A stretch of 57,956 bases of DNA from Levilactobacillus angrenensis (lineage in GTDB: Bacteria; Bacillota; Bacilli; Lactobacillales; Lactobacillaceae): positions 1 through 57,956 of the forward strand of contig NZ_RHOB01000016.1 of assembly GCF_003946085.1 (NCBI RefSeq). Reading direction: 5' to 3'. Shown piece after piece: positions 27,727 through 37,192 of the stretch (within the stretch, counting starts at the first letter, position 1; each line of letters starts with the position of its first letter). The notes below the pieces were generated by a model. It saw nothing but the letters and a program-made list of their open reading frames with translations, was not told where the DNA came from and did not search any database. A program made the translations under genes and the position numbers.

Positions 27727-28649
27727 TGCAAGAATCAGAATTTCAAGTGACGACGACGGAACGGTTGGATAAATTAGTGGCGGATAACGTGGCCACGATT
27801 TCCCGTTCCCAGGCGAAAAACGCCATTGAGGCCGGGCAAATCACGGTTGATGGTCAACCAGCCAAGCCCAAGGACAAGCCCAAGGCCGGCGCGACCATTC
27901 ACGTGGCCTTACCGGACCCGCAGCCACTGGACTTGGCGCCAGAAAATATTCCGCTAGACATCGTGTATGAAGACGATGACGTGTTAGTCGTCAACAAGCC
28001 CCAGGGGATGGTCGTGCATCCCGCACCGGGCCACCCCAATCATACGTTGGTCAACGCCCTGCTGTATCACAGTCCGCTGTCCAGCATCAATGGGACCTTG
28101 CGCCCGGGCATCGTGCACCGCATCGACAAGGACACATCGGGGCTCTTGATGGTCGCTAAAAATGACCACGCCCACCAAAGCCTGTCCGCACAGTTACAGG
28201 CCAAGACCAATCTGCGTGAGTACGTGGCGATTGTGCACGGTAACTTCAAGGAAGAAGAGGGCACCATCAATGCGCCACTCGGCCGCTCACCTAAGGACCG
28301 TAAGAAGCAAGCCGTAGTCGCGGATGGTCGTCCCGCCATCACCCATTTTCGGGTACTGGAACGCTACGGCAACTACACCTTAGTGGCTTGCCGGTTGGAA
28401 ACGGGCCGGACGCACCAAATCCGGGTGCATATGGCCTACATCAACCATCCGGTCGCGGGCGACCCCTTGTACGGGCCAAAGAAAACACTGAAGGGTGCCG
28501 GGCAATTCTTACACGCTCGGGAGCTGGGCTTCAAGCAGCCGACGACGGGCGAACAGTTGACCTTCACCGCTCCGGTGCCCGCCAACTTTGCCAAGGCGGT
28601 GCGACATTTGCGCCAACAAGCCGGATTACCGGTTGACAAAGTTATCTAG
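27726..28649 (+). CDS. rluD: 23S rRNA pseudouridine synthase RluD family
   Basis: This 307-residue enzyme has an N-terminal S4 RNA-binding domain (about 12-75; RLDKLVADN) and a RsuA/RluA catalytic domain. The catalytic Asp lies in HRIDKDTSGLL (about 137-147), and the closing ETGRTHQIRVH motif is present. It is translationally coupled to lspA. A stem-loop separates it from pyrR. Confidence 0.95.
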   Translation: MQESEFQVTTTERLDKLVADNVATISRSQAKNAIEAGQITVDGQPAKPKDKPKAGATIHVALPDPQPLDLAPENIPLDIVYEDDDVLVVNKPQGMVVHPAPGHPNHTLVNALLYHSPLSSINGTLRPGIVHRIDKDTSGLLMVAKNDHAHQSLSAQLQAKTNLREYVAIVHGNFKEEEGTINAPLGRSPKDRKKQAVVADGRPAITHFRVLERYGNYTLVACRLETGRTHQIRVHMAYINHPVAGDPLYGPKKTLKGAGQFLHARELGFKQPTTGEQLTFTAPVPANFAKAVRHLRQQAGLPVDKVI

Positions 28650-28696
28650 ATTTTTTAAGCTAAACACAATCAGATAAACGGGTTTGCCGAATCAGG

Positions 28697-28741
28697 CGGG
28701 CGGGTTTCTTCACCATTTTGCCGAAGAAACGCGCCCGTTTC
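28697..28741 (+). terminator. Hairpin between rluD and pyrR
   Basis: CGGGCGGGTTTCTTC pairs with GAAGAAACGCGCCCG at 14 of 15 positions around an 11-base loop, followed by only three T. It could be a terminator or attenuator. I see no PyrR-binding loop resembling the Bacillus consensus in this leader. Confidence 0.55.
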
Positions 28742-28756
28742 CTGCACTTACGCTAA

Positions 28757-29320
<564 letters not shown>

Positions 29321-29344
29321 AACTGGTAAAGGGGCCGATTTTGC

Positions 29345-30424
29345 ATGGCAAAACGCTATTTGATTTTAGAAGACGGCTCGGCCTACGCCGGTGAAGGTTT
29401 TGGTGCCGGCGCCACTACGAGCGGAGAAGTCATCTCCAATTTAAATCTGTTAGGCTATCAAGAAACGATTACCGATCAAATCTATCACAACCAAATTATT
29501 ATCTTTGCCCAACCCGCCATCGGCAACGTGGGCATCAACCATGACAGCTATGAATCCATTTTGCCCACGGCCAAGGGGATGGTGGTCAGAGACGTCACGA
29601 ACATCTCGACCAACCGGTTGTCCCGGCTGTCGCTGGATGAATTTCTCCAGCAGCACAACATTCCCGGCATCAGTGGCATCGATACGCGGCATTTGATTCG
29701 CAAGTTACGCGATGTGGATGGTCCCATGAAGGGCAGCATCGTCGACGTGGCGGATGCCCACGCCTTTGACCAACTGAACGCCACGGTCTTGACGAACCGT
29801 CAAGTCGACCAGGTGGCCACGCCCAAGCCGTATCCCAACCCGGATACCGGTAAAAATGTGGTGGTCATCGACTTTGGTCTGAAGCACGGCATCTTGCGGC
29901 AATTGTCGGAGCGCCGCTGTAACGTCACGGTCTTGCCGTGGACGGCGAGTGCCAAAGACGTGTTGAACCTGGATCCGGATGGGGTCTTACTGTCGACGGG
30001 TCCCGGATCACCGCTGGATCTAGGGGCGGGCGTCTTGGACATGATTCGCACGGTCCAAGCCGAGATTCCGCTGTTTGCGATTGGGTTGGGCCACGAATTA
30101 TTTGCCCTGGCCAACGGCGCGGAACTGACCATGTTACCGGTCGAGTATCACGGCAGTAGTCACCCGATTCGCCGGATCATCACCAACGATATTATTTACG
30201 CGACGCAGGGCCAAGGGTACGCGGTCATTGCCAAGTCGATCGACCGCGACCGCTTGATCACGACCTACGTCGATCTCATCAACGGGACCGTGCAGGGGTT
30301 GCGTCACCGGGATTACCCGGCGTTTTCCGTCCAATTCTTTGCGGACGGTGCGCCTGGTCCCCACGAAAGCCGCGACCTGTTTGATGAATTCATGGAAGCT
30401 ATGACAGCACGCCGGGAGGGATAA
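29345..30424 (+). CDS. carA: CarA homologue lacking the glutaminase triad (probable pseudoenzyme)
   Basis: This 359-residue homologue of the carbamoyl-phosphate synthetase small subunit has the N-terminal CPSase_sm domain (about 1-150; YLILEDGSAYAGEGFG) and a class I amidotransferase domain (about 170-350). The nucleophile position in the family GICLGHQ motif reads AIGLGHE: Cys is Gly247 (codon GGG). The His and Glu of the family FHPE motif are Phe332 and Asp334. The HRG segment and the Asn/His of SQNHGYA (here TQGQGYA) are also changed. The frame is intact, and the surrounding family sequence (LFALANGA, RHRDYPAFSVQ) is well kept. Glutamine hydrolysis should be impossible. It follows pyrR by 24 bases and precedes carB by two. 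Confidence 0.9.
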   Translation: MAKRYLILEDGSAYAGEGFGAGATTSGEVISNLNLLGYQETITDQIYHNQIIIFAQPAIGNVGINHDSYESILPTAKGMVVRDVTNISTNRLSRLSLDEFLQQHNIPGISGIDTRHLIRKLRDVDGPMKGSIVDVADAHAFDQLNATVLTNRQVDQVATPKPYPNPDTGKNVVVIDFGLKHGILRQLSERRCNVTVLPWTASAKDVLNLDPDGVLLSTGPGSPLDLGAGVLDMIRTVQAEIPLFAIGLGHELFALANGAELTMLPVEYHGSSHPIRRIITNDIIYATQGQGYAVIAKSIDRDRLITTYVDLINGTVQGLRHRDYPAFSVQFFADGAPGPHESRDLFDEFMEAMTARREG

Positions 30425-30426
30425 AC

Positions 30427-33003
30427 TTGCCAAATTTGAATGAAATTCAAAAAGTTTTGATCATCGGCGGGGGACCGACCGAGATTGGTCACGAAACGGA
30501 GCTGGACAGTGCCACCGTGCAGATCATTACCGAATTTAAAAAGCACGGGGTCCGCACACTGATCATTGATAACAACCCCTTTTCGGTGGCCCTAGAAGAG
30601 ATTCAGCCGACCAACATGTATGTTCAGGCGGTCACGACGGCTAACGTCCGTCACATCATTGAAAAGGACCAACCGGACGCTATCTTGCCGTCACTGGGCG
30701 GCCTGCTGGGGATTCGGATCGCCCAGGAGCTGATTGAAAACGGCGACATTGGCCGTTATGGCATCACGATTCTGGGGATGCCCGCCGCTACTTTGCGGCA
30801 GATCAACAATCCAGCCGCACTGAATGCCACTTTAAAGGAGATTCACGAGCCGGTCATTGAGGCCCAAATCGTGGCGACCGTTGATGAGGCGATGGGGTTA
30901 GTCGATACGATTGGCTTTCCTTTGATCGTCAAGCCGGTCGCCCCGCGGCTAGACACCAACCGCACCGTTTGCGAGAACGTCGATGACATGGTGACGGCGT
31001 TGAACCAGGGCTTCCAGCAATCACGCTTTGACCAATGTACCTTGGAGCGTAGCGTGGTCGGCTATAAGGAAATTGAAATGGTGGCCGTCCGCGACGGCGC
31101 CGGGACCGCGGTACTGATCAGCGGGTTGGAAAATGTCGACCCCATTGGCATCCACTCCGGCGATTCCATCGTGGTCGCGCCACCGCAGACGTTAAACGAC
31201 CGGGAGTACCAGGATCTGCGAGATGTGACCTTTCGTATTGCCGCGGAGCTGAGCATCGTCGGGGTCTTACACCTGCACTTTGCGCTCAACCCGGACAACC
31301 AACATTTCTACGTGACTAAGATTGCGCCGTACTTCTCACGGGGCGTGGCACTGGCCGCGCGGACGTCGGGGTATCCCATTGCACTGGTGACCGGTGCTTT
31401 GCTGCTAGGACAACGGCTGGTCGATGTGAAATTACCGAGTCGTTTCACGAAGCAAACGGCGATCATGGAACCGACCATCGACCACGTCAGCGTGCGCATT
31501 CCGCTGTGGCCCTTTCAAGAGGTGCCTGACGCGGACCAGCATTTAGACACCGTGATGAAGGCGGTGGGGTCGACGGTTGGCATTGGCCGGTCCGTCGAAG
31601 AAGCCATGCTCAAGTCGGTCCGGAGTTCGCAGTTCTCACCTCGTGATGTCTTGCCATCCGTCAGCAATCTCAGTGACGGCGAAATGATTCGCCAATTGAT
31701 CCATCCACTAGCGAACCGTATTTTGGTGCTGATCGAAGCCTTGCGCCGGGGGTATGCCCCCGATGAACTGAGTGAATTAACGAAGATCGATAACTACTAC
31801 TTCGTTAAATTGCGGCACCTATTGACGATTGAAGAACAGATTCAAAGCCACCCCCTGGATGTCGACGTACTCCAGCGTGCGCGTTACTTTGGGTTTGGGG
31901 ATGGGATGATCGCCCGCATGTGGCAAACGGATACCGCCGCGATTCGGCAACTATCCGCCAGCGCCAAAATCATGCCGACCTACAAGATGATCGAGCCGAC
32001 CGCCGGGGAATTTCCGGAGGACCTGAGCGGTTACTACAGCACCTTTGAATACGAAAATGAAAGTCACCCGTTAGGCGACCGGACCGCGCTAGTCTTGGGT
32101 CGGGGCGGCAACCAACTGGGGCCCAATTCCGCCGCTGAATATTTCACCACAGAAATGTTGAAGCAGCTCAAGCGCGCCGGGTACCACACCATCTTGATGA
32201 ATACCAATCCCAATGCGGTCGGGGTGGCACCGGAATTTTCCGATAAGCAATACGTCGACCCGATTCAGTTGGGCGACGTGCTCAACGTGATTCAAGTCGA
32301 ACACCCAGACATCGTCATCGTGCCCGGCAACCGGCACTACCTGACGCGTGAGTTAGGCAAGTTAGACGACGTGAACCTTCACGTCTTGCCGCCAGACCAA
32401 GAGACCGGGGAACCAGCCCCAGAAATGGCGACGATTGGCGTGAGCCTGTTCGTCCACGGCCAACAGAAGATTGCTGCCGGGGTCATGGACATGATTGCGC
32501 CGGGGATGAATAAGGCGCTGTCGCAGGTCACGGCATTTCGGATGCCAGCGGAACTGCCGAAGGCCAAACGGGTAAATTTGGTCGAAGCTGCTAAACAGGC
32601 CGTGAGTGAGCGGCAGGTGACGGGGATGATTCAGGTCTTGTTTGCCCCTAAGAGTCCCGATTCCCAGCAACTCAAGGTCGTGGGCGTCCGGCCGACGCGG
32701 TTGACGGAAATGGCCTTCTTGAGTAAGGTCACCGGGGTCAACTGGGTCCGCATGTTGACCCGGCAGCACATTGGCACGCTGGATGACGATGAGCTGGCAA
32801 AGATCACCATCGACATCAACAGTAATCGCGTTGCCCTGATGAATGCCGCGTTCCCGTTCCGGCAGTTACACGTCTTGAACCGACCAGGAAGTACGGATCA
32901 AGAGGTCGGGGCGACGATCGCCTTTGGGTCAAGTGAGGCATTGACGCTGACAAATCTGAGCGACACCGCCGAGTTGGACCAGATTATTAACCGAACGATT
33001 TAG
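30427..33003 (+). CDS. carB: Degenerate CarB homologue, both ATP-grasp sites inactive (probable pseudoenzyme)
   Basis: This is an 858-residue homologue of the carbamoyl-phosphate synthetase large subunit, about 200 residues shorter than normal. It starts at TTG, six bases after GGGAGGG. In the first half the glycine-rich loop (about 168-182) has no glycines, and the metal ligands of the family EVNPR motif read KIAPY (Lys298, Ala300, Tyr302); a further ligand Gln is His284. In the second half the ATP-grasp core is mostly deleted, and its EVNPR equivalent reads GVRPT near VGVRPTRLTEMAFLSK. Structural segments such as GYKEIEM, GIHSGDSIVVAPPQTLNDREYQ and SGYPIA remain. The frame is uninterrupted, so the protein is probably made but cannot synthesise carbamoyl phosphate. 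Confidence 0.9.
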   Translation: MPNLNEIQKVLIIGGGPTEIGHETELDSATVQIITEFKKHGVRTLIIDNNPFSVALEEIQPTNMYVQAVTTANVRHIIEKDQPDAILPSLGGLLGIRIAQELIENGDIGRYGITILGMPAATLRQINNPAALNATLKEIHEPVIEAQIVATVDEAMGLVDTIGFPLIVKPVAPRLDTNRTVCENVDDMVTALNQGFQQSRFDQCTLERSVVGYKEIEMVAVRDGAGTAVLISGLENVDPIGIHSGDSIVVAPPQTLNDREYQDLRDVTFRIAAELSIVGVLHLHFALNPDNQHFYVTKIAPYFSRGVALAARTSGYPIALVTGALLLGQRLVDVKLPSRFTKQTAIMEPTIDHVSVRIPLWPFQEVPDADQHLDTVMKAVGSTVGIGRSVEEAMLKSVRSSQFSPRDVLPSVSNLSDGEMIRQLIHPLANRILVLIEALRRGYAPDELSELTKIDNYYFVKLRHLLTIEEQIQSHPLDVDVLQRARYFGFGDGMIARMWQTDTAAIRQLSASAKIMPTYKMIEPTAGEFPEDLSGYYSTFEYENESHPLGDRTALVLGRGGNQLGPNSAAEYFTTEMLKQLKRAGYHTILMNTNPNAVGVAPEFSDKQYVDPIQLGDVLNVIQVEHPDIVIVPGNRHYLTRELGKLDDVNLHVLPPDQETGEPAPEMATIGVSLFVHGQQKIAAGVMDMIAPGMNKALSQVTAFRMPAELPKAKRVNLVEAAKQAVSERQVTGMIQVLFAPKSPDSQQLKVVGVRPTRLTEMAFLSKVTGVNWVRMLTRQHIGTLDDDELAKITIDINSNRVALMNAAFPFRQLHVLNRPGSTDQEVGATIAFGSSEALTLTNLSDTAELDQIINRTI

Positions 33004-33004
33004 A

Positions 33005-33055
33005 AAAAAGCGTGCGTCAACAGGTAGCATCAGTTGCCTGTTGGCGCACGCTTCA
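33005..33055 (+). terminator. Stem-loop after carB
   Basis: AGCGTGCG...CAACAGG pairs with CCTGTTG...CGCACGCT. The T run is weak on the plus strand and stronger on the minus strand. Confidence 0.6.
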
Positions 33056-33080
33056 GTTATGTTGCGGGTAAGGCTAAGTC

Positions 33081-33270
33081 ATCCGCCTTACCGTTCACTA
33101 AATATGGGCTGGAACGCGGTGGGCGGACCGGCCAAGCCAAAGGGCGGTCTGGGCCTCGCTTTGAGCCGATGGCCCACGTCTCAAAGACGCCAGTTTCCTA
33201 ATCAGCAAGGAGCGCTAATAAGGGAACTCCCACGGCTGAGCCCATATTTAGTGAACTCACGGCTACGTGG
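33081..33270. repeat. Intergenic repeat R5, short form with perfect 18-bp inverted repeats
   Basis: The segment ATGGGCTGGAACGCGGTGG through GGGCCTCGCTTTGAG matches the extra module of R3. The perfect inverted repeats GTTCACTAAATATGGGCT (33093-33110) and AGCCCATATTTAGTGAAC (33239-33256) bound a 164-bp unit. It lies between the converging carB and rqcH genes. Confidence 0.75.
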
Positions 33271-33395
33271 ATGATTAGGACTAAAAATTGGCGTAAACTT
33301 TGTAGCTAGCCAACCTGAGTATTGAGAGTCGACAACTATCCTGGTTAAATTGATGAAAGCAGGCAAACAGCCATCTTAAAAATTACTTGTAGCTA

Positions 33396-33440
33396 ACAAA
33401 AGCGCGTCGCACCAGCAAATTGGTACGACGCGTTTTTTAA
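33396..33440 (-). terminator. Terminator of rqcH
   Basis: GCGTCGTACCAATTTG and CTGGTGCGACGCG form a long stem, followed by T on the minus strand. Confidence 0.8.
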
Positions 33441-33473
33441 CTTTAAAATTACTTGTAACTAGCAATTAGCAGG

Positions 33474-35180
33474 CTAATCCGCTAATTTTTCGACCAAATC
33501 GCTTTGCGGGGTCACGTAAACGGTGCGCTGGCCGGTGAAAATCACGTAGCCGGGTTTGGCACCGTTCGGCTTGTGGAGCCGCTTGACGGGCAGGTAGTCG
33601 ACGGGGACGTTACTGGATTCGCGCCCCTTGGAGAAGTAGGCTGCCAGGTTGGCCGCTTCCATGATTGTGGCTTCGCTGGGGTGGTCGGCGTGAATGATCA
33701 CGTGTGACCCCGGCATGTCCTTGACGTGCAACCAAATATCCGTGCGCTTAGCCGTGTGCAGGCTCAGCTGGTCATTTTGTAAGTTGTTTTTACCCACGGA
33801 GATCTTGGTGCCGTCGCTGGCCGTGAAGCGGTCGGGCTTGCTGACCTTTTGGCGACGTTGCTTCTTGCTCTTCTTTTGGTGATCATGGTCTCGCAAATAG
33901 CCGCCTTGTTGGAGCTCGAGACGAATATCGACCAGGTCCTTGGGGGCAGCCAGTTCGATTTGGGCCATGATGTTGGTGAAGTAGTCCACGTCGGCTTGGG
34001 TGATCTTGAGTTGCTCATTGACGTAAGTGACCGCGTTTTTGGCCTTTTGGTACCGTTTGAAGTACTTTTGGGCGTTTTGGTTCGGGGACAACTGGTTGGA
34101 CAGCTTGATTTTTAGCGGCTGGTTGTCGTCGTAGAAGTTGGGGAGGGAAACCTCGGTTTGGCCCCGTTGGACCTGATTGAGGTAGGTCGTGAGAATCTCA
34201 CCCTTGATCCGGTACTCATCGGCATTTTCCGTGGCGGCTAACGTCTTTTCCAGTTTCTTTAACTTCGTACGGTTCTTCTTGAGCTCATTGCGGACGACCC
34301 GAATCAAAACGCTACCTTGTTGCTGGACCCGGTCGCGTTCGGCCTTGTCCTGGTAGTAGGTGTCAAGTAGTTCACTCAAGGTGTCACTCGACTGCTGCGT
34401 GCCCGCGGTGGGGTACGGAAAGGCCGTGAAGCTGGTCTTGTTTTTCGGCGAGATCTCAAGCGTCGGTTGAGGCTGGTCGAAGCCCGCAAAGAAGGCCGTG
34501 AACTGGGCGGTGTGATCGCCTGGCTCGTGCAATTTTGCGGCTAAGGCCGCCGCCGTATCCTTGCCGAGACCTTGGTACTGCTGCTGCAGGGTGTGGGCCA
34601 AGACCTCTTGGTTCGGAAATTCCCGAATCGTTTGGTCAAGGTCCGGCCGAGCCCCGGCAAAGGGATCGTTTAAATCTTGCTTCGGTGGCTGGATGTATTG
34701 TGCCCCTGGTAACAGTAGCCGGTAGCGGTTCTGATCGGAACCGACGTGTTTGATAGCGTCTAAGATCTTCATGGAGGCACTATCCACTAAGATGACGTTA
34801 CTGTGGCGGGCCATGATTTCAATGATCAACAGTAATTCTTGTTGGTCACCCAGTTCGTTACGAGACGTGAAGTGCAGGTGCACGACCCGGTCGTTGGCGA
34901 CCTGACTGACTTCTTTTAAAATTGCCCCTTGCAAGTATTTACGTAGGATCATGGTAAAGTTCGTGGGGACCGGGGGATTCACGTACGGAATCTGGGTGAC
35001 TTGGATCCGCGCGTAAGTCGGATTGGCCGACAACAAGATGGGGTAGTTGTGGCTGTTGGCCCGAATCGTCAACACGATTTCGTTGGCGTAGGGCTGATTG
35101 ATTTTGCTGACGCGGCCGGTCGTGAGTGTGTGACTCAGCTCGTGGACCATGGCGTGGGTGAAAGAACCATCAAATGACAT
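33474..35180 (-). CDS. rqcH: Rqc2/RqcH homologue (NFACT, FbpA family)
   Basis: This 568-residue protein recognises stalled 50S-peptidyl-tRNA and adds alanine tails in bacterial ribosome quality control; some are also described as fibronectin-binding. The order is the NFACT-N domain (from MSFDGSFTHAMVHEL), a helix-hairpin region, long coiled coils (about 280-440) and the NFACT-R domain with DIWLHVKDMPGSHVII (about 490-506). I start at this ATG because AAAGGTG precedes it and the family begins here; the frame extends 19 codons further. Single gene with its own terminator. Confidence 0.93.
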   Translation of the reverse strand: MSFDGSFTHAMVHELSHTLTTGRVSKINQPYANEIVLTIRANSHNYPILLSANPTYARIQVTQIPYVNPPVPTNFTMILRKYLQGAILKEVSQVANDRVVHLHFTSRNELGDQQELLLIIEIMARHSNVILVDSASMKILDAIKHVGSDQNRYRLLLPGAQYIQPPKQDLNDPFAGARPDLDQTIREFPNQEVLAHTLQQQYQGLGKDTAAALAAKLHEPGDHTAQFTAFFAGFDQPQPTLEISPKNKTSFTAFPYPTAGTQQSSDTLSELLDTYYQDKAERDRVQQQGSVLIRVVRNELKKNRTKLKKLEKTLAATENADEYRIKGEILTTYLNQVQRGQTEVSLPNFYDDNQPLKIKLSNQLSPNQNAQKYFKRYQKAKNAVTYVNEQLKITQADVDYFTNIMAQIELAAPKDLVDIRLELQQGGYLRDHDHQKKSKKQRRQKVSKPDRFTASDGTKISVGKNNLQNDQLSLHTAKRTDIWLHVKDMPGSHVIIHADHPSEATIMEAANLAAYFSKGRESSNVPVDYLPVKRLHKPNGAKPGYVIFTGQRTVYVTPQSDLVEKLAD

Positions 35181-35346
35181 CGCGGAACAACACCTTTCTA
35201 TAAATAGATTTATTTTACGTTCAAAAAAGCAGTACAAGTTAAAGTATACCGGCCTTACCGCCGAAGTGCAAAGAAGTTCCCCTGAAATCCGCTGATTAAA
35301 TCCCCGAAATTCCTGACTTTTCTACTTGTGGTCGGCAACCAAATCG

Positions 35347-35359
35347 TTGTACAATACAA
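35347..35359. promoter_or_regulatory. Probable MarR operator over the -10 element
   Basis: TTGTACAATACAA is a perfect 5-bp dyad with a 3-base centre and contains a TACAAT -10 element, about 20 bases before the MarR gene. Confidence 0.5.
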
Positions 35360-35379
35360 GCAAAAGGAGTGAGGACCCC

Positions 35380-35808
35380 ATGAAATCAAGTTTAGCAGCC
35401 TTGATTGGCATTAGTAAGGTTCAACAAACGTTGCTCCAGCGCATGACTAAGCAACATCACCTGACCGTTTCCGAGTGGCAGCTTCTCGACCACATTGGGG
35501 GCGGCGAAAACACCCAAGAAATTTTAGCAGCCAAAACCAATTTAGACACGTCAACTTTAAGCCGGCAACTCAAGGGCCTGGTGACTAAGAATATGGTCAC
35601 CAAAAAAGCCATTGGGCGGGATAAAAGACAGTTGGTATATACAATAACGGACCAGGGCACGGCTACGGCCGAAGACATTAATTCGGCTTTTGAGTCGCTA
35701 TCCGACGACGTCTTTGAGCATTGGTCCACGGATGAACGCAATTTATTACAAATTTTATTGAACCGCTTGGACAAAAGCATGGACCGGCAACGGATGGTCA
35801 AGGGCTAA
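35380..35808 (+). CDS. MarR family transcriptional regulator
   Basis: This is a 142-residue winged-helix regulator. The recognition region is TQEILAAKTNLDTSTLSRQLKGLV (helices at about 45-68), followed by a wing with KKAIGRDKRQLVYTITDQG. The start follows AGGAG; upstream in-frame residues are not family-like. It probably represses itself through the TTGTA/TACAA dyad and may control the phosphodiesterase/transporter pair downstream, about 80 bases away. Confidence 0.9.
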   Translation: MKSSLAALIGISKVQQTLLQRMTKQHHLTVSEWQLLDHIGGGENTQEILAAKTNLDTSTLSRQLKGLVTKNMVTKKAIGRDKRQLVYTITDQGTATAEDINSAFESLSDDVFEHWSTDERNLLQILLNRLDKSMDRQRMVKG

Positions 35809-35887
35809 GACCCTGACAACCTGGCGACGGCGGTGTCGATTCAAAATCGGCACCGCGGCTACCAGTGAATCAAAGGAGTGAGTACCT

Positions 35888-37192
35888 ATTCAGCACAGAT
35901 TAGTCATTATTTCGTTAGACGCGATGGGTAGTCGTGATCTCGATGAACACCTCGATGAATTGCCGAATTTGCGGCGATTGGTGGCGACAGGGACGCGGGT
36001 TCGGCAAGTGCGGGGCATTTACCCGACCCTGACTTACCCGTCGCACACGACCATTATTACGGGGCAATATCCCCGGGTCCACGGCATCATTAACAACACC
36101 AAGCAACAGTCACAGCGGCCCTCGCCCGATTGGTACTGGTACCAACGCGACGTGAAGGTGCCGACCTTGTACGACCTGGTGCGCCAACACCATCGTAAGA
36201 CGGCGGCCTTCTTGTGGCCGGTGACCGCCGGCAGTAAGATTACTTATAATTTAGCGGAGATCTTTCCCAACCGCATTTGGACCAACCAAGTGTTGGTTTC
36301 CTTGAAGGCTAGCAGTCCGGCCTTCCTATTACGCATGAATCAAAAATACGGTCATCTGCGGCGGGGCATTCAACAGCCTGAGCTCGATGACTTCATCACG
36401 GCTTGTGCGGTGGATACCTTGAAGAACCGGCAGCCGTGGTTGACGTTGATCCATCTGGTCGATATGGACAGTATGCGTCACCGTTACGGCGTGCGATCCG
36501 CGGAGGCCATGGCCGCCTTGAAGCGACTGGATGCGCGCGTGGGGCAACTGATCGACGCCACGATTGCGGCGGGGACCTTTGGCGAGACGAATTTTGCCAT
36601 CCTAGGTGACCACTACCAGATCAACGTCGATCACATGATCCATTTGAATCAGGCCTTTGCTCAGCGCGGGTGGTTGACGCCCACGGCCAACGGGACGGTC
36701 AAGTCCGACTGGCACGTGTGGGCCAAGTCATGTGACGGCTGTACCTACATTTATACGCGTAACTTTGCGGATACCCGGACGCTCCGGCGCTTGCTGGCAG
36801 ACACCGCGGGCGTGGCCAACGTCATTGACGGCGCAGCGGCAGCTAAACGCGGGGCCGACCCGCACTGCCAATTCATGGTGGAGGCTAAAGCCGGGTATTA
36901 CTTCACTGACGAGACCCATCGGCCAGCCGTGGTTGAAGCCGTTGATCCCGCCAGCTTGGGGCAACCGGACCGCTACCACGGGGTCCACGGCTACGACCCG
37001 AATAAGCCCGATTACTTCACGACGCTGGTCTTGAACGGGCCGGCCGTCGTCTCCGGGCAAACCATCGACTCGGCACGCTTGATCGATGAGGCGCCGACCT
37101 TCGCCAAGCTCTTAGGCGTACAGTTTCCCGAACCACTACCGGGTCAAGTGCTGACCGCGGCATTGAAGGGGGCTAGTCATGAGACTGACTAA
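35888..37192 (+). CDS. Alkaline phosphatase-superfamily phosphodiesterase (NPP-like), probable ATT start
   Basis: This protein of about 434 residues belongs to the nucleotide pyrophosphatase/phosphodiesterase group. The first metal Asp sits in VIISLDAMG, the nucleophile Thr in YPSHTTIITG, and later metal ligands in DMDSMRH, GDHYQ and HGYDP. The first ATG in frame falls after the essential first Asp, and an in-frame TGA at 35879-35881 blocks extension. The only start that keeps the motif is ATT at 35888, nine bases after AAGGAG. A base missing from the sequence is the alternative. It overlaps the UMF1 transporter gene by 14 bases. Confidence 0.82.
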   Translation: MQHRLVIISLDAMGSRDLDEHLDELPNLRRLVATGTRVRQVRGIYPTLTYPSHTTIITGQYPRVHGIINNTKQQSQRPSPDWYWYQRDVKVPTLYDLVRQHHRKTAAFLWPVTAGSKITYNLAEIFPNRIWTNQVLVSLKASSPAFLLRMNQKYGHLRRGIQQPELDDFITACAVDTLKNRQPWLTLIHLVDMDSMRHRYGVRSAEAMAALKRLDARVGQLIDATIAAGTFGETNFAILGDHYQINVDHMIHLNQAFAQRGWLTPTANGTVKSDWHVWAKSCDGCTYIYTRNFADTRTLRRLLADTAGVANVIDGAAAAKRGADPHCQFMVEAKAGYYFTDETHRPAVVEAVDPASLGQPDRYHGVHGYDPNKPDYFTTLVLNGPAVVSGQTIDSARLIDEAPTFAKLLGVQFPEPLPGQVLTAALKGASHETD

